Shown in pieces: positions 33,341 through 42,123 of a stretch of 64,000 nt of DNA. Origin of the DNA: Variovorax boronicumulans NBRC 103145 (GTDB lineage Bacteria > Pseudomonadota > Gammaproteobacteria > Burkholderiales > Burkholderiaceae_C); NCBI RefSeq assembly GCF_001591345.1, contig NZ_BCUS01000009.1, forward strand, positions 26,606-90,605. Reading direction: 5' to 3'. Made by a program: the position numbers and the translations under genes. Each line of letters begins with the position of its first letter. Position 1 is the first letter of the stretch. The notes under the pieces were generated by a model. It did not search any database. It saw only the letters and a program-made list of their open reading frames with translations, and was not told the origin of the DNA.

Positions 33341-34432
33341 TCAGGGCCGCAGCCAGCGCGGGACCTTGAAGCGCACGATCATCAGGTACGCCCCGACGTA
33401 GGTCGTGACGAACAGAAGGCAGAACAGCATCAGCACGAAGGTGTTGTTCCAGAACAGCACCGCGGGCACCACCGACAGCGCGGCGAACATCCACAGGTAG
33501 GGCGAGGTGCGGTTGTTGCGCGCCAGCAGCTGGCGCGCCTCGTCGTCCGCGAAGGCCACGCGCACGATGCGCCGGAAGATCAGCTGGTGGAAGTGCAGCG
33601 CGTCCGCCGTGCCCGGCGACTGGCCCCGGGCCAGCTTGCGGTAGATGGAGAACAGCGTCTCCCACACCGGGTAGATCAGGAGCAGCATCGGGAACCACGG
33701 CGACACCACGCGGTGGCGCTGCACCAGCGTCACGCAAGCCACGGCGATCACCATGCCCCAGACGTAGGCGCCGCCGTCGCCGGCGAAGATCTTGCCGCGC
33801 GGGTAGTTCCAGACCAGGAAGCCGAAGGTGGCACCGACCAGGCAGATCACCATCGCGGCCAGCTGCCGGTCGCCCAGCTGCAGCGCGACGTGCGAGATCG
33901 CCAGGCACACGAGCACGGCCACGGTGCCGGCCAGCCCGTTGTAGCCGTCGATGATGTTGAAGGCATGCGGCAGGCCGCCGATGGCCAGGGCCGCGAAGAC
34001 CAGCGAGGCATAGGGCAGCAGCGCAAGCCAGCCGTCGAGCGTCTCGAAGCCGGTGCGCGCCACGCCCAGCCCCTGCACCCAGCACACCAGCAGCGCCGAG
34101 CCGATGGTCAGGCCCAGCCGGTAGCGCACCTTGACCTGCTGGGTCACGTCTTCGACGATGCCGCCGAGCACGGCGGGCAGGATGCACACCAGCGTGAGCA
34201 TCGAAGACTTGAGCGGCCAGGCGATGTTCAGCGGCTCGATCAGGCCGGCGCCCAGCCAGGCCGCGCTCATGCCGAGCATGATGCCGGCCCCGCCCAGGCG
34301 CGGCACGTGACCCTTGTGGAAACGCTGGGGCATGTCGGCGCCGTAGCGGCGCGCGTGTCTGCGCGCGCGGCGCATGAACAGCTGCACCGCGATGGCGGAG
34401 ACGAAGAAACTGAGGATGATCAGGGCAATCAT
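33341..34432 (-). CDS. MraY/WecA-type polyprenyl-phosphate sugar-1-phosphate transferase
   Basis: Integral membrane transferase of 363 residues with about eleven helices. The Asp-rich catalytic motif is seen at AFNIIDGYNGLAG and the Mg-binding loop IFAGDGGAYVWG; the early motif is PQRFHKGHVPRLGGAGI. It links a sugar-1-phosphate, likely a HexNAc, to undecaprenyl phosphate at the start of O-antigen or related glycan synthesis. WecA-type is more likely than the lipid-II enzyme MraY because of the polysaccharide genes next door. It is divergent from the glycosyltransferase gene at 34478. Confidence 0.9.
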   Translation of the reverse strand: MIALIILSFFVSAIAVQLFMRRARRHARRYGADMPQRFHKGHVPRLGGAGIMLGMSAAWLGAGLIEPLNIAWPLKSSMLTLVCILPAVLGGIVEDVTQQVKVRYRLGLTIGSALLVCWVQGLGVARTGFETLDGWLALLPYASLVFAALAIGGLPHAFNIIDGYNGLAGTVAVLVCLAISHVALQLGDRQLAAMVICLVGATFGFLVWNYPRGKIFAGDGGAYVWGMVIAVACVTLVQRHRVVSPWFPMLLLIYPVWETLFSIYRKLARGQSPGTADALHFHQLIFRRIVRVAFADDEARQLLARNNRTSPYLWMFAALSVVPAVLFWNNTFVLMLFCLLFVTTYVGAYLMIVRFKVPRWLRP

Positions 34433-34477
34433 GAGTGGGGTTGGGGGAACCCTAGAATTCCCGAGCGAAATTAGACC

Positions 34478-35236
34478 ATGCCCACGCCCCCTTCTTCACC
34501 CCACGCCCCGGTCACCCTGTCGATCGTGAGCCACGGCCAGCTCGCGCTGGTGCTGCCGCTGCTCGAGCAGCTCGACCGGCACAGCCGGGACGCGATCGCC
34601 AAGGTCGTGCTCACGCTGAACATTCCCGAGGCCGACCTGCTCGCAGGACGACAGTGGGGCTTTCCGATCGAGCGCATCGAGAACGCGGCGCCCCTGGGCT
34701 TCGGCGCCAACCACAACCAGGCCTTCGCGCGCTGCGACACGCCCTGGTTCCTGGTGCTCAACCCCGACATCCGCTTCGACGCCGACGTGCTCGCCCCGAT
34801 GCTCGCCCAGGCCGCGCCCGACGCCGGCCTGATGACGCCGCGCATCCTGGAGTCGGGCCGGCCCGAGCCCGAGCCGCACCGCGCGCTGCTGACCCCCTTC
34901 GAGATCCTGGGCCGCAAGAAGCCCGGCTACCAGTCGCCGGCCGTGCCGGCCTGGATTCCGGGCCTGTTCATGCTGTTTCGCAGCGAGGCCTACCGCAAGA
35001 TCGGCGGCTTCGACGAACGCTTCTTCATGTACGGGGAAGACTTCGACATCTGCGCCCGCACCCGGCTGGCCGGCTGGAAGCTCCAGGTGACCGAAGACCT
35101 GCGCGCGCGCCACGACGCCCAGCGCGCCAGCCACCGCAGCAAGAAGTACCTGTACTGGCACGTGACCAGCCTGCTCAAGGTGTGGCTGTCGGGCGCTTTC
35201 TGGCGCTACTGGCGGCTGCAGCGCGCCGCCGCCTGA
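34478..35236 (+). CDS. family 2 glycosyltransferase, WbbL rhamnosyltransferase-like
   Basis: Glycosyltransferase of 252 residues. The nucleotide-sugar region starts at VTLSIVSHGQLALVLPLLEQ, the Asp motif is VLNPDIRFDADVL, and MYGEDFDICARTRLAGWKLQ is the acidic C-terminal motif of WbbL-type rhamnosyltransferases. dTDP-L-rhamnose as donor fits the rfbBDAC genes 13 kb downstream, although that is inference. ATG 34478 sits 45 bases from the divergent transferase gene. Confidence 0.85.
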   Translation: MPTPPSSPHAPVTLSIVSHGQLALVLPLLEQLDRHSRDAIAKVVLTLNIPEADLLAGRQWGFPIERIENAAPLGFGANHNQAFARCDTPWFLVLNPDIRFDADVLAPMLAQAAPDAGLMTPRILESGRPEPEPHRALLTPFEILGRKKPGYQSPAVPAWIPGLFMLFRSEAYRKIGGFDERFFMYGEDFDICARTRLAGWKLQVTEDLRARHDAQRASHRSKKYLYWHVTSLLKVWLSGAFWRYWRLQRAAA

Positions 35237-35319
35237 AAAAGGCACGGCGGCGTTTGCGAGGACAATCGGGGCCGAAAAGCCCGCACCGAAGCCCGCAAGC
35301 GCCGCTTTCAGCACCGACG

Positions 35320-37338
35320 ATGACGACCACGAGCAGCCCGACCTCCCTCCCCGAACACGCCCACCTGGTTCACCCGAAATACCGCCCGGACATCGACGGG
35401 CTGCGCGCCATCGCGGTGCTGTCGGTGCTCGGCTACCACGCGTTCCCGCAGTGGATCAAGGGCGGCTTCATCGGCGTCGACATCTTCTTCGTCATCTCGG
35501 GCTTCCTGATCACCACCATCATCCTGGGCAGCTTCCAGGGCGACGGCTTCAGCTACCGCGAGTTCTATGCGCGCCGCGTGAAGCGCATCTTCCCGGCGCT
35601 GGCGCTGGTGCTGCTGGCCACCATGGCCTTCGGCTGGTTCGCCCTGCTGCCGCACGAATGGGAGCAGCTGGGCAAGCACGTGGCCGCGGGCGCGGGCTTC
35701 GTCTCGAACTTCGCCTTCTGGAGCGAGGCCGGCTACTTCGACAACGCGGCCGAGACCAAGCCGCTGCTGCACCTGTGGTCGCTGGCCATCGAGGAGCAGT
35801 TCTACATCTTCTGGCCCGTGCTGCTGGGCCTGGCCTGGAAGCGCAAGTGGCGCATGCTCACGGTGCTCGGCACGGTGGCGGCGATGTCGTTCCTGCTCAA
35901 CGTGACGACCATCCACAGCCACCGCACGGCCGCGTTCTATTCGCCGCTGTCGCGCTTCTGGGAACTGATGATCGGCGGCATGCTGGCCTACGCGCGGCTG
36001 CACCGCCCGCCGCCGCAGCCGGGCTGGAGCCGCCACGCACAGTCGATCGCCGGCCTCGTGCTGATCGTGCTGGGCCTGTGCTACATCCGCGGCGGCAAGG
36101 CCTTCCCCGGGTTCTGGGCCATCCTGCCGTCGGTGGGTGCCTTCTTCTGCATCGCGGCCGGGCCGAGCGGCGTGCTCAATCGTTACGTGCTGGCCTCCAA
36201 GCCGATGGTGTGGGTGGGGCTGATCAGCTACCCGCTCTACCTCTGGCACTGGCCGCTGCTGGCTTACGCACGCATCCTCGAAGGCAAGCTGCCGTCGGAC
36301 GGCATCCGGGCGCTGATGCTGGTGGCGTCATTCGTGCTGGCCTGGCTGACCTACCGGTTCGTCGAGCGCTACACGCGCCGCAGCGAGAACCCGACGGTCA
36401 CGGCGGGGCTGGTGGCCGTGATGGTCGGCTTCGTCGTGCTCGGCCTGCTGGCGACCACGCGCTACTACGTGGGCCGCCACAGCGATCCTTACTTCAACAA
36501 GACCGCCGCGGCCGCCAAGGACTGGGCCTACCCGGACGGCCTGAGCCCGATCAAGGTCGACGGCGAGGTGCTGCAGCAGATCGGGCAGGGCAAGCGACGG
36601 GTGCTGTTCTTCGGGGACAGCCATATCGAGCAGTACGGACCGCGCGCCGTCGAGCTCGCCAAGACCTCGCCGGGCACGCTCGATTCGCTCTCCTTCGTGA
36701 CCTGGGGCGCCTGCCCGCCGATTCCCAACGTGGTCGACGAGCAGAACAACCTGTGCGGCGAACGTCGCGACGGCGGCATGCGGCTGGCCATGAGCGACCG
36801 GTTCGACGCCGTCGTCTTCGGCGGCTGCTGGAACTGCTACTTCACCGAGACCGGCAAGCCCAACGCCGAGAACGCCGCAGCCGACCGCTACTACTTCTTC
36901 GACGGCAAGGACAAGCGGCGCTTCATGGGCGGCGGCGGCGTGGACTTCTCGCTCAACATGTTAGAGACGGTGCTGACGACCTTGTCCAAGCACAAGCAGG
37001 TCTACCTGCTGCTGGACAACCCGGTCGGCGCAGGCTTCGGCCCCGAAGAATTCGTGAAGGGTGGCCGACTGAGCCACATGCAAGTGGGCAAGATGTCGCC
37101 CACCGCCCCCTGGGACCCGAGGCAGAAGGCGCTGCACGAGCGCATGCGGCAGATCGCGCAGCGCAGCGGCGCCATCGTGATCGACCCGATCCCGACCCTG
37201 TGCCAGAAAGACTGGTGCACCCGCGCCGATGCCGACGCCACGCCGATCTACAAGGACGCGGGCCACCTGCGCGCCGAGTACGCGCGCTCGCACGCCACCT
37301 ACATGGACCCGGCGATGACGTCGGCGCCGGCCCGCTGA
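35320..37338 (+). CDS. membrane O-acyltransferase with SGNH domain (OafA/YrhL family)
   Basis: Two-domain protein of 672 residues. The N-terminal acyltransferase-3 domain (about 20-375) has ten or so membrane helices, with the conserved His in RAIAVLSVLGYHAF and VDIFFVISGFLITTIIL. The C-terminal SGNH hydrolase-like domain (about 430-665) has the Ser motif RVLFFGDSHIEQYGPR and ends with the Asp-His pair in KDAGHLRAEYA. These enzymes O-acetylate surface polysaccharides using the SGNH domain for transfer. It follows the rhamnosyltransferase-like gene after 83 bases, probably in one operon. Confidence 0.92.
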   Translation: MTTTSSPTSLPEHAHLVHPKYRPDIDGLRAIAVLSVLGYHAFPQWIKGGFIGVDIFFVISGFLITTIILGSFQGDGFSYREFYARRVKRIFPALALVLLATMAFGWFALLPHEWEQLGKHVAAGAGFVSNFAFWSEAGYFDNAAETKPLLHLWSLAIEEQFYIFWPVLLGLAWKRKWRMLTVLGTVAAMSFLLNVTTIHSHRTAAFYSPLSRFWELMIGGMLAYARLHRPPPQPGWSRHAQSIAGLVLIVLGLCYIRGGKAFPGFWAILPSVGAFFCIAAGPSGVLNRYVLASKPMVWVGLISYPLYLWHWPLLAYARILEGKLPSDGIRALMLVASFVLAWLTYRFVERYTRRSENPTVTAGLVAVMVGFVVLGLLATTRYYVGRHSDPYFNKTAAAAKDWAYPDGLSPIKVDGEVLQQIGQGKRRVLFFGDSHIEQYGPRAVELAKTSPGTLDSLSFVTWGACPPIPNVVDEQNNLCGERRDGGMRLAMSDRFDAVVFGGCWNCYFTETGKPNAENAAADRYYFFDGKDKRRFMGGGGVDFSLNMLETVLTTLSKHKQVYLLLDNPVGAGFGPEEFVKGGRLSHMQVGKMSPTAPWDPRQKALHERMRQIAQRSGAIVIDPIPTLCQKDWCTRADADATPIYKDAGHLRAEYARSHATYMDPAMTSAPAR

Positions 37339-37348
37339 GGACCAGGCT

Positions 37349-37370
37349 GCGGCGGTCTCCAGGCCGCCGC
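37349..37370. terminator. GC-rich hairpin between convergent genes
   Basis: GCGGCGG at 37349-37355 pairs with CCGCCGC at 37364-37370 over 7 bp with an 8-base loop. It sits between the acyltransferase stop (37338) and the facing glycosyltransferase stop (37379). A bidirectional terminator is likely, although no U tract is present. Confidence 0.5.
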
Positions 37371-37378
37371 GGTGCGCA

Positions 37379-38443
37379 TCAGGCCTTGTAGAGCTTGCGC
37401 AGGCTGCGAATGCCCGGCAGCTTCGTCACCGTGCCGACCAGGCGCACCACGCCCGGCGGGCAGTGATTGAGCAGGAACAACGTGATCCGCAGGCGCAGCT
37501 TCTTCTTGCGTCCCACATACGGGTTTGAAAGCACCATCGCGCCGTACTCGTTGAGGATCGCGCTCATCTCCTCGCGGTACTGGTCATCATTCTTGATCGA
37601 CTCGATCGCGTGGTTGACGAAGTACGGCTGGAAGCGGGGCACCAGGAAATCGCGCAGGTAATAGCGCCCCCGCAGGTGCTCGTCGGGGAACATCTGGACG
37701 AGTTTCTTGAAGTACTTGAAGCGGCTGCGGGTCATCCGGATGCCGAAGGACGTGCTCGCCGTGTGAATGCACCAGACGGTGACGGCCTTGTCCACGAAGT
37801 AGTTGCTGAATCCCTTGCGAAAGATGCGCAGGAACAGGTCGTCGTCCTCGAAGCCCATGAACTGCGAGTCGAAGCCGTCGACGGCCTCAAAGGCCCTGCG
37901 ACTCACCAGCGCGGCCGAGGGCAGCACGAACATGTCGTTGCGCAGCAGGTCGTTGATGTTGCGCTTGGGGTGCGTCGCGTGCTCCTTGATCACACCGGTA
38001 CGGATCACGTTGCCATCAGCATCGGCCTCGTACAGGTCGGCATAGACATAGCCGAACAGCCGGTCGCCGGGCGGGATCGCGGCTGCCAGCGTCTCGATGT
38101 GGTTCGGCAGGTAGAAGTCGTCCTGGTCGAGAAAGCAGATGAAGGCCGAGGTGGAGGCCTTCACACCGGCGTTGCGGGCCGAGCCCTGCCCGCCGTTTTC
38201 CTTGTCGATGATGCGGAACGGGTAGCGCGCGGCCAGCGCATCGAGGGCGGCGCGCTCCTCGGGGCGGGAACCGTCGTTGACCACGATCACCTCGTGCGCC
38301 GGCACCGATTGCTCAAACACACTCTTCACCGAGCGCTCGATGAAATCGGCGCCGTTGTAGAACGGGATGATGACCACGACGTTCGGCCAGGCCGTCGGCT
38401 CGCCGGGCCGGGAAGGGTTCGCGGGGACGTTGATTGGGTTCAT
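37379..38443 (-). CDS. family 2 glycosyltransferase
   Basis: Family 2 glycosyltransferase of 354 residues. The A-fold begins VVVIIPFYNGADFIERSVKS, with VIVVNDGS and the DxD-type motif ICFLDQDDFYLPNHIE. An Asp pair FMGFEDDDLFLRIFRKG is the acceptor-side motif. The C-terminal 120 residues are basic. It is the last gene of a two-gene minus unit with the glycosyltransferase at 38454, starting 10 bases after it. It probably adds a sugar to the surface polysaccharide. Confidence 0.9.
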   Translation of the reverse strand: MNPINVPANPSRPGEPTAWPNVVVIIPFYNGADFIERSVKSVFEQSVPAHEVIVVNDGSRPEERAALDALAARYPFRIIDKENGGQGSARNAGVKASTSAFICFLDQDDFYLPNHIETLAAAIPPGDRLFGYVYADLYEADADGNVIRTGVIKEHATHPKRNINDLLRNDMFVLPSAALVSRRAFEAVDGFDSQFMGFEDDDLFLRIFRKGFSNYFVDKAVTVWCIHTASTSFGIRMTRSRFKYFKKLVQMFPDEHLRGRYYLRDFLVPRFQPYFVNHAIESIKNDDQYREEMSAILNEYGAMVLSNPYVGRKKKLRLRITLFLLNHCPPGVVRLVGTVTKLPGIRSLRKLYKA

Positions 38444-38453
38444 TGTTGTTGTG

Positions 38454-39458
38454 TCAGACGGATTCGAAAAGATCGCGGACCACGCCGCGCACCCCGCGGC
38501 CGAACTTGTCGTAGCGACCGGTCATGGCCTCGCGCAGGATCGGCACGCACCGGGCCAGACGCGAGGCGGGCAAGGCGGCGCGAAAGCGCTGGTGCACGAT
38601 CTTGCTGCGCACCTTGTCGATGATCTCGGGGGGCACGCGATCGCCGAGCTGGAGCAGGCGCTCCAGCAACAGCTCCGCCTTGATCGCGCGCTCGACGTGC
38701 GTGTTGCCGCGCGAGGCGAGCGCCTTGCGCACCTTTTCCTTGTAGGTGTCGCGGCGGGCGCCGATCTGGTTGGATTCGTGCTGGCGGTATTCGATGAGCG
38801 GCTCTTCCAGCAGGTCAACCCGCGACGTCGTCGACGCGATGATGGCCAGCCATTCGTCGTGCACCCACTCCACCGGCAACGGCAAGGCATCGGCGAGCAG
38901 CGAGCGACGGAAAACTGTGGTCGCACCGGTCACGAGGTTGCGGCGCAGGAACACGTCGAAGGCCCGGCCGGTGTGAATCCGCTCGATCTCGGACGGCGTG
39001 ACCTCCAGCGCGTGGAACAGCGTGTTGCCCAGGTCGCGGCCTTGGGAATCCACCAGGCGCGCATCGGTGTGCAGCAGCCAGAGGTTGTCGTCCTGCACGA
39101 AGGGCGCCACCATCCGCTCGAGCCGGTCGGGCACCCACACGTCGTCCTGGTCGCTCAGCGCGATCAGGTCGCCGGTGCAGGCCGAGATGGCCTGTTCGAA
39201 GTTCTTCACGACCCGCAGGGCCACGGGATTTTCGAAGACCCGCAAGGCAATGGGCGGCCCGGGGCGCTCCGCCGCGCATTCGGCCACCGTGGCACGCACG
39301 ACATCGACCGAGCCGTCGCGCGAGGCATCGTCGGACAGCACGATCTCGATCGGCGGCCGGGTCTGCAGGCAGATGCTGCGCACCTGCTCGCGCAGGAAGC
39401 GGGCGCCGTTGTAGGTGCACAGGGCGACGGAGACTTCGAGAGGACGAGGATTGCGCAT
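38454..39458 (-). CDS. family 2 glycosyltransferase
   Basis: Family 2 glycosyltransferase of 334 residues. It starts EVSVALCTYNGARFLREQVR and has LSDDASRDGS and LIALSDQDDVWVPDRLERM, the donor DxD region, plus EWVHDEWLAII. It resembles rhamnosyl- or mannosyltransferases of O-antigen clusters. ATG 39458 is chosen because the frame continues to 40484 only through the facing exporter gene. The leader holds a small hairpin (39485-39499, GCTGCC-GAT-GGCAGC). Confidence 0.9.
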   Translation of the reverse strand: MRNPRPLEVSVALCTYNGARFLREQVRSICLQTRPPIEIVLSDDASRDGSVDVVRATVAECAAERPGPPIALRVFENPVALRVVKNFEQAISACTGDLIALSDQDDVWVPDRLERMVAPFVQDDNLWLLHTDARLVDSQGRDLGNTLFHALEVTPSEIERIHTGRAFDVFLRRNLVTGATTVFRRSLLADALPLPVEWVHDEWLAIIASTTSRVDLLEEPLIEYRQHESNQIGARRDTYKEKVRKALASRGNTHVERAIKAELLLERLLQLGDRVPPEIIDKVRSKIVHQRFRAALPASRLARCVPILREAMTGRYDKFGRGVRGVVRDLFESV

Positions 39459-39776
39459 GGGTGGATCGTTTTTCTGTCGGGCATGCTGCCGATGGCAGCC
39501 GCAGCCCGTCCGATCGGGGGAGCGGTGGGCTCTTCCATGGTTACGAATTGCACGGGAACCGGAGCCGGTAAAATTATCTCTCAGTTGATACTCTGAATAA
39601 AATGCGCGGGCTCGCACGAGCACCGTCCCGGCCCATCCGGCCATAGCCCTCCAAGAAATCCCGCTTGACCTCCTCGGCCACGAAGCGCTTTTGCTCATCG
39701 CCGTGTCATGTGGTGATGGGAACCTGACCCTGGACCGCATCGTCCGCATGGCAGACAAAGACACGACCGCATACGC
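39459..39776. other. divergent intergenic region before the polysaccharide ABC exporter
   Basis: These 318 bases contain no supported gene. A perfect hairpin is at 39485-39499 near the minus-strand start. The AT-rich stretch 39570-39600 (AAAATTATCTCTCAGTTGAT and on) is the most promoter-like part for either direction. I could not choose firm -35/-10 boxes, and no JUMPstart element was seen. Confidence 0.5.
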
Positions 39777-40580
39777 ATGAGCCAAGTTCATTCCAATCTC
39801 CATCGAAGCGCCCTGGCCGACTGGTGGGAAGGCACTCGCCGCACCGACATCTGGTGGACGCTGGCCTGGTTCGACGTGGTGCTGCGCTATCGCCGCTCCA
39901 TGCTGGGCCCGCTGTGGCTCACGCTGAGCATGGGCGTCATGATCGGCGGCATGGGGCCGTTGTATGCCTCGCTCTTCGGCACCCAGCTGGACAAGTTCTT
40001 CCCGCACCTGGCGCTCGGCGTGATCTTCTGGGGTTTCTTCTCCGCCGTGGTCACCGATGCCTGCAACGCCTTCGTCGGCGCCTCCAATTATCTGAAACAG
40101 GGCTACTTTCCCATCAGCCTTTTCGTGTGGCGAGGCCTGGGGCGCAACCTGATCCAGTTCGCCCACCAGATCGTGCTGTACATCCCCGTCGCCATCTGGG
40201 CCGGCATCTCGCTGTCGTGGTCGGTTCTCCTGTTCATTCCGGCCTTCCTGATCCTCGTCGTCAACGCCCATGCACTCGGCCTGCTGCTGGGCCTCATCTG
40301 CACCCGCTACCGTGACGTGACCCAGATCATCACCAGCATCATGCAGATGCTGATGTTCCTCACGCCCGTCTTCTGGCTCCCCGAGAACCTCCCGAGCCGG
40401 GCCAAGTACGTGCTGTGGAACCCCTTCGCGCAGATGCTCGACCTGTTGCGCACCCCGCTCATGGGCGGCGTGGCCCACCTCCACAGCTGGATCGGTATCG
40501 GTCTTTGGACCGTGTTGTGCCTGACCGCCGCGAGTGTGATGTTCGTCAAATACCGTCGCCGCGTCGTTTACTGGCTCTGA
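39777..40580 (+). CDS. ABC-2-type polysaccharide export permease (Wzm-like)
   Basis: Membrane subunit of 267 residues with about six helices, of the ABC-2 family that includes Wzm and KpsM. The first helix region is WWTLAWFDVVLRYRRSMLGP, followed by MGVMIGGMGPLYASLFGTQL. RYRDVTQIITSIMQMLMFLTPVFW is the typical C-terminal half. It pairs with the ATPase gene 3 bases downstream to export a lipid-linked polysaccharide across the inner membrane. Confidence 0.93.
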   Translation: MSQVHSNLHRSALADWWEGTRRTDIWWTLAWFDVVLRYRRSMLGPLWLTLSMGVMIGGMGPLYASLFGTQLDKFFPHLALGVIFWGFFSAVVTDACNAFVGASNYLKQGYFPISLFVWRGLGRNLIQFAHQIVLYIPVAIWAGISLSWSVLLFIPAFLILVVNAHALGLLLGLICTRYRDVTQIITSIMQMLMFLTPVFWLPENLPSRAKYVLWNPFAQMLDLLRTPLMGGVAHLHSWIGIGLWTVLCLTAASVMFVKYRRRVVYWL

Positions 40581-40583
40581 TCC

Positions 40584-41285
40584 ATGGCATCCATTTCACT
40601 CAAGAACGTTTCGGTCAGCTTCCCCATCTACGGGGCCGGCTCGGTGTCACTCAAGAAGACGCTGGCGGCCTCCGTCACCGGCGGGCGCTTCGGCAAGGAA
40701 ACCGGCGTCACCGTGGTGCAGGCGCTCAGCGGCCTCAACCTCGAACTCAAGAGCGGCGACCGGCTGGGCCTGATCGGCCACAACGGCGCGGGCAAGTCGA
40801 CGCTGCTGCGCACGCTGGCGGGCGTCTACGAACCGTCGTCGGGCGAGTTCACGCGCCAGGGCTCCGTGGCCAGCCTGATCGATCCCGCATTGGGCATCGA
40901 GATGGACGCCACCGGCATCGAGAACATCATGCTGCGCGGCCTCGTCATGGGCATGAGCAAAAAAGAGGTCGACCGGCTCACGCCCGACATCTGCGAGTTC
41001 AGCGGCCTGGGCGAGTACGTCAACATGCCCGTCCGCACCTACTCGACCGGCATGATGATGCGGCTGGCGTTCTCCATCTCAACCAGCGTCGAAGCGGACA
41101 TCCTGCTGATGGACGAATGGCTGTCGGTGGGCGACGCTGCCTTCACCGAGAAGGCAGAGAAGCGGATGCGCGATGTGGTATCCAAGTCGGGCATCCTGGT
41201 GCTGGCATCGCACTCGCCAGAGCTGATTGCCAAGGAGTGCAATCGCGTGATCCATATGGAACACGGGCGGATTGTCGAGAGCTAG
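40584..41285 (+). CDS. polysaccharide-export ABC ATPase (Wzt-like, without carbohydrate-binding domain)
   Basis: ATPase subunit of 233 residues. Walker A is GHNGAGKST, the signature [12 protein letters not shown] and Walker [10 protein letters not shown], followed by [16 protein letters not shown]. It ends just after the ATPase domain and lacks the roughly 170-residue C-terminal carbohydrate-binding domain found in Wzt proteins that recognise a terminal cap. It drives the Wzm-like permease encoded upstream. The exporter class fits O-antigens made by the ABC-dependent route. Confidence 0.93.
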   Translation: MASISLKNVSVSFPIYGAGSVSLKKTLAASVTGGRFGKETGVTVVQALSGLNLELKSGDRLGLIGHNGAGKSTLLRTLAGVYEPSSGEFTRQGSVASLIDPALGIEMDATGIENIMLRGLVMGMSKKEVDRLTPDICEFSGLGEYVNMPVRTYSTGMMMRLAFSISTSVEADILLMDEWLSVGDAAFTEKAEKRMRDVVSKSGILVLASHSPELIAKECNRVIHMEHGRIVES

Positions 41286-42123
41286 GACTGCACAACGAGT
41301 TCAGGGTCTCGAGCAATTCTCCTCGTCGAGTGAACGGTCCTTTGATTGTGGGACGCAGCCTTCGCGGTGACACGGAGCCACATCAATTGCCGAAAGCGGC
41401 TGCCCCACGGGCGTCCAGCGAAATCACTTGGAGGCGAAGCGAGCGATCTCGATGCAACCTACGGAGGTAGCCTTGTGCTCTTTCCTTCGACAGTCACTCA
41501 GCGCGGTTCGAACAAACCGTATGACTCCCTGCTGTCTCCAACGCGGTAGCTGTATCTGAACTGCGGCACGGTCTGCTGGAACACGTCGCCCTCGGTGTAC
41601 CGCCGCTCGCCGCATGCCTGCCACCGGGCGGTTACAGGTCTGGCGCGCCCTGGTATTTGTCCTCGATCAATGTGCTGCAGTTCACTGCGCATGTTGTGAA
41701 CCGCATTGAGCGTCTTTCCAGGGGTTGGGACTCGTTTTTTAGGTTGTTCTGATGCCAAGCCGCGCAGCCTCCCAACGAGGCGACCACGGCTTTGCCTTGC
41801 CTAGTGCATGGGGAAAAACGCTTTTGAGCGCCTTTTAGAGATTCGCATCGACCAATCTCCTCCGGCTCGACCTGCTGGCTCACCTCATCAGCGCCACCGC
41901 ACGACACCACTCACAACAAACCCGCGAATGTCGGTTCAAATACCCGAGTGCGATCGGAAATATCTGATTTTTCAAGCTCTTGCCGATGCTTGCGCTATTT
42001 TTCCCAATTTAGCGACCTCCATTGCGAATTTCCCGGCATTTTAAAATAGCCTTGCTTTAGATGAGCATCCCTAGCACATTTCTTTCGCATGCCGAGATCA
42101 CGATGAAGTGTTACCGGGATCAT
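41286..42123. other. 838-base region with no supported gene
   Basis: Only short open frames of under 95 codons occur here, on both strands, none with a recognisable family. The DNA becomes gradually less GC-rich toward 42 kb, ending in an AT-rich tract (42000-42060). A minus-strand frame at 41498-41758 (86 codons) could be a degenerate remnant of a gene, but I cannot name one. It may be a decayed insertion between the exporter genes and the low-GC glycan genes. Confidence 0.5.

Noticed and set aside
38454..40484. 676-codon minus-strand frame suggesting a giant glycosyltransferase
   Set aside because: The part beyond 39458 is antisense to the Wzm-like permease gene and has no glycosyltransferase features.
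41498..41758. 86-codon minus-strand frame as a transposase remnant
   Set aside because: No transposase motif can be read and there are no terminal inverted repeats or target duplications, so it is left as unassigned DNA.
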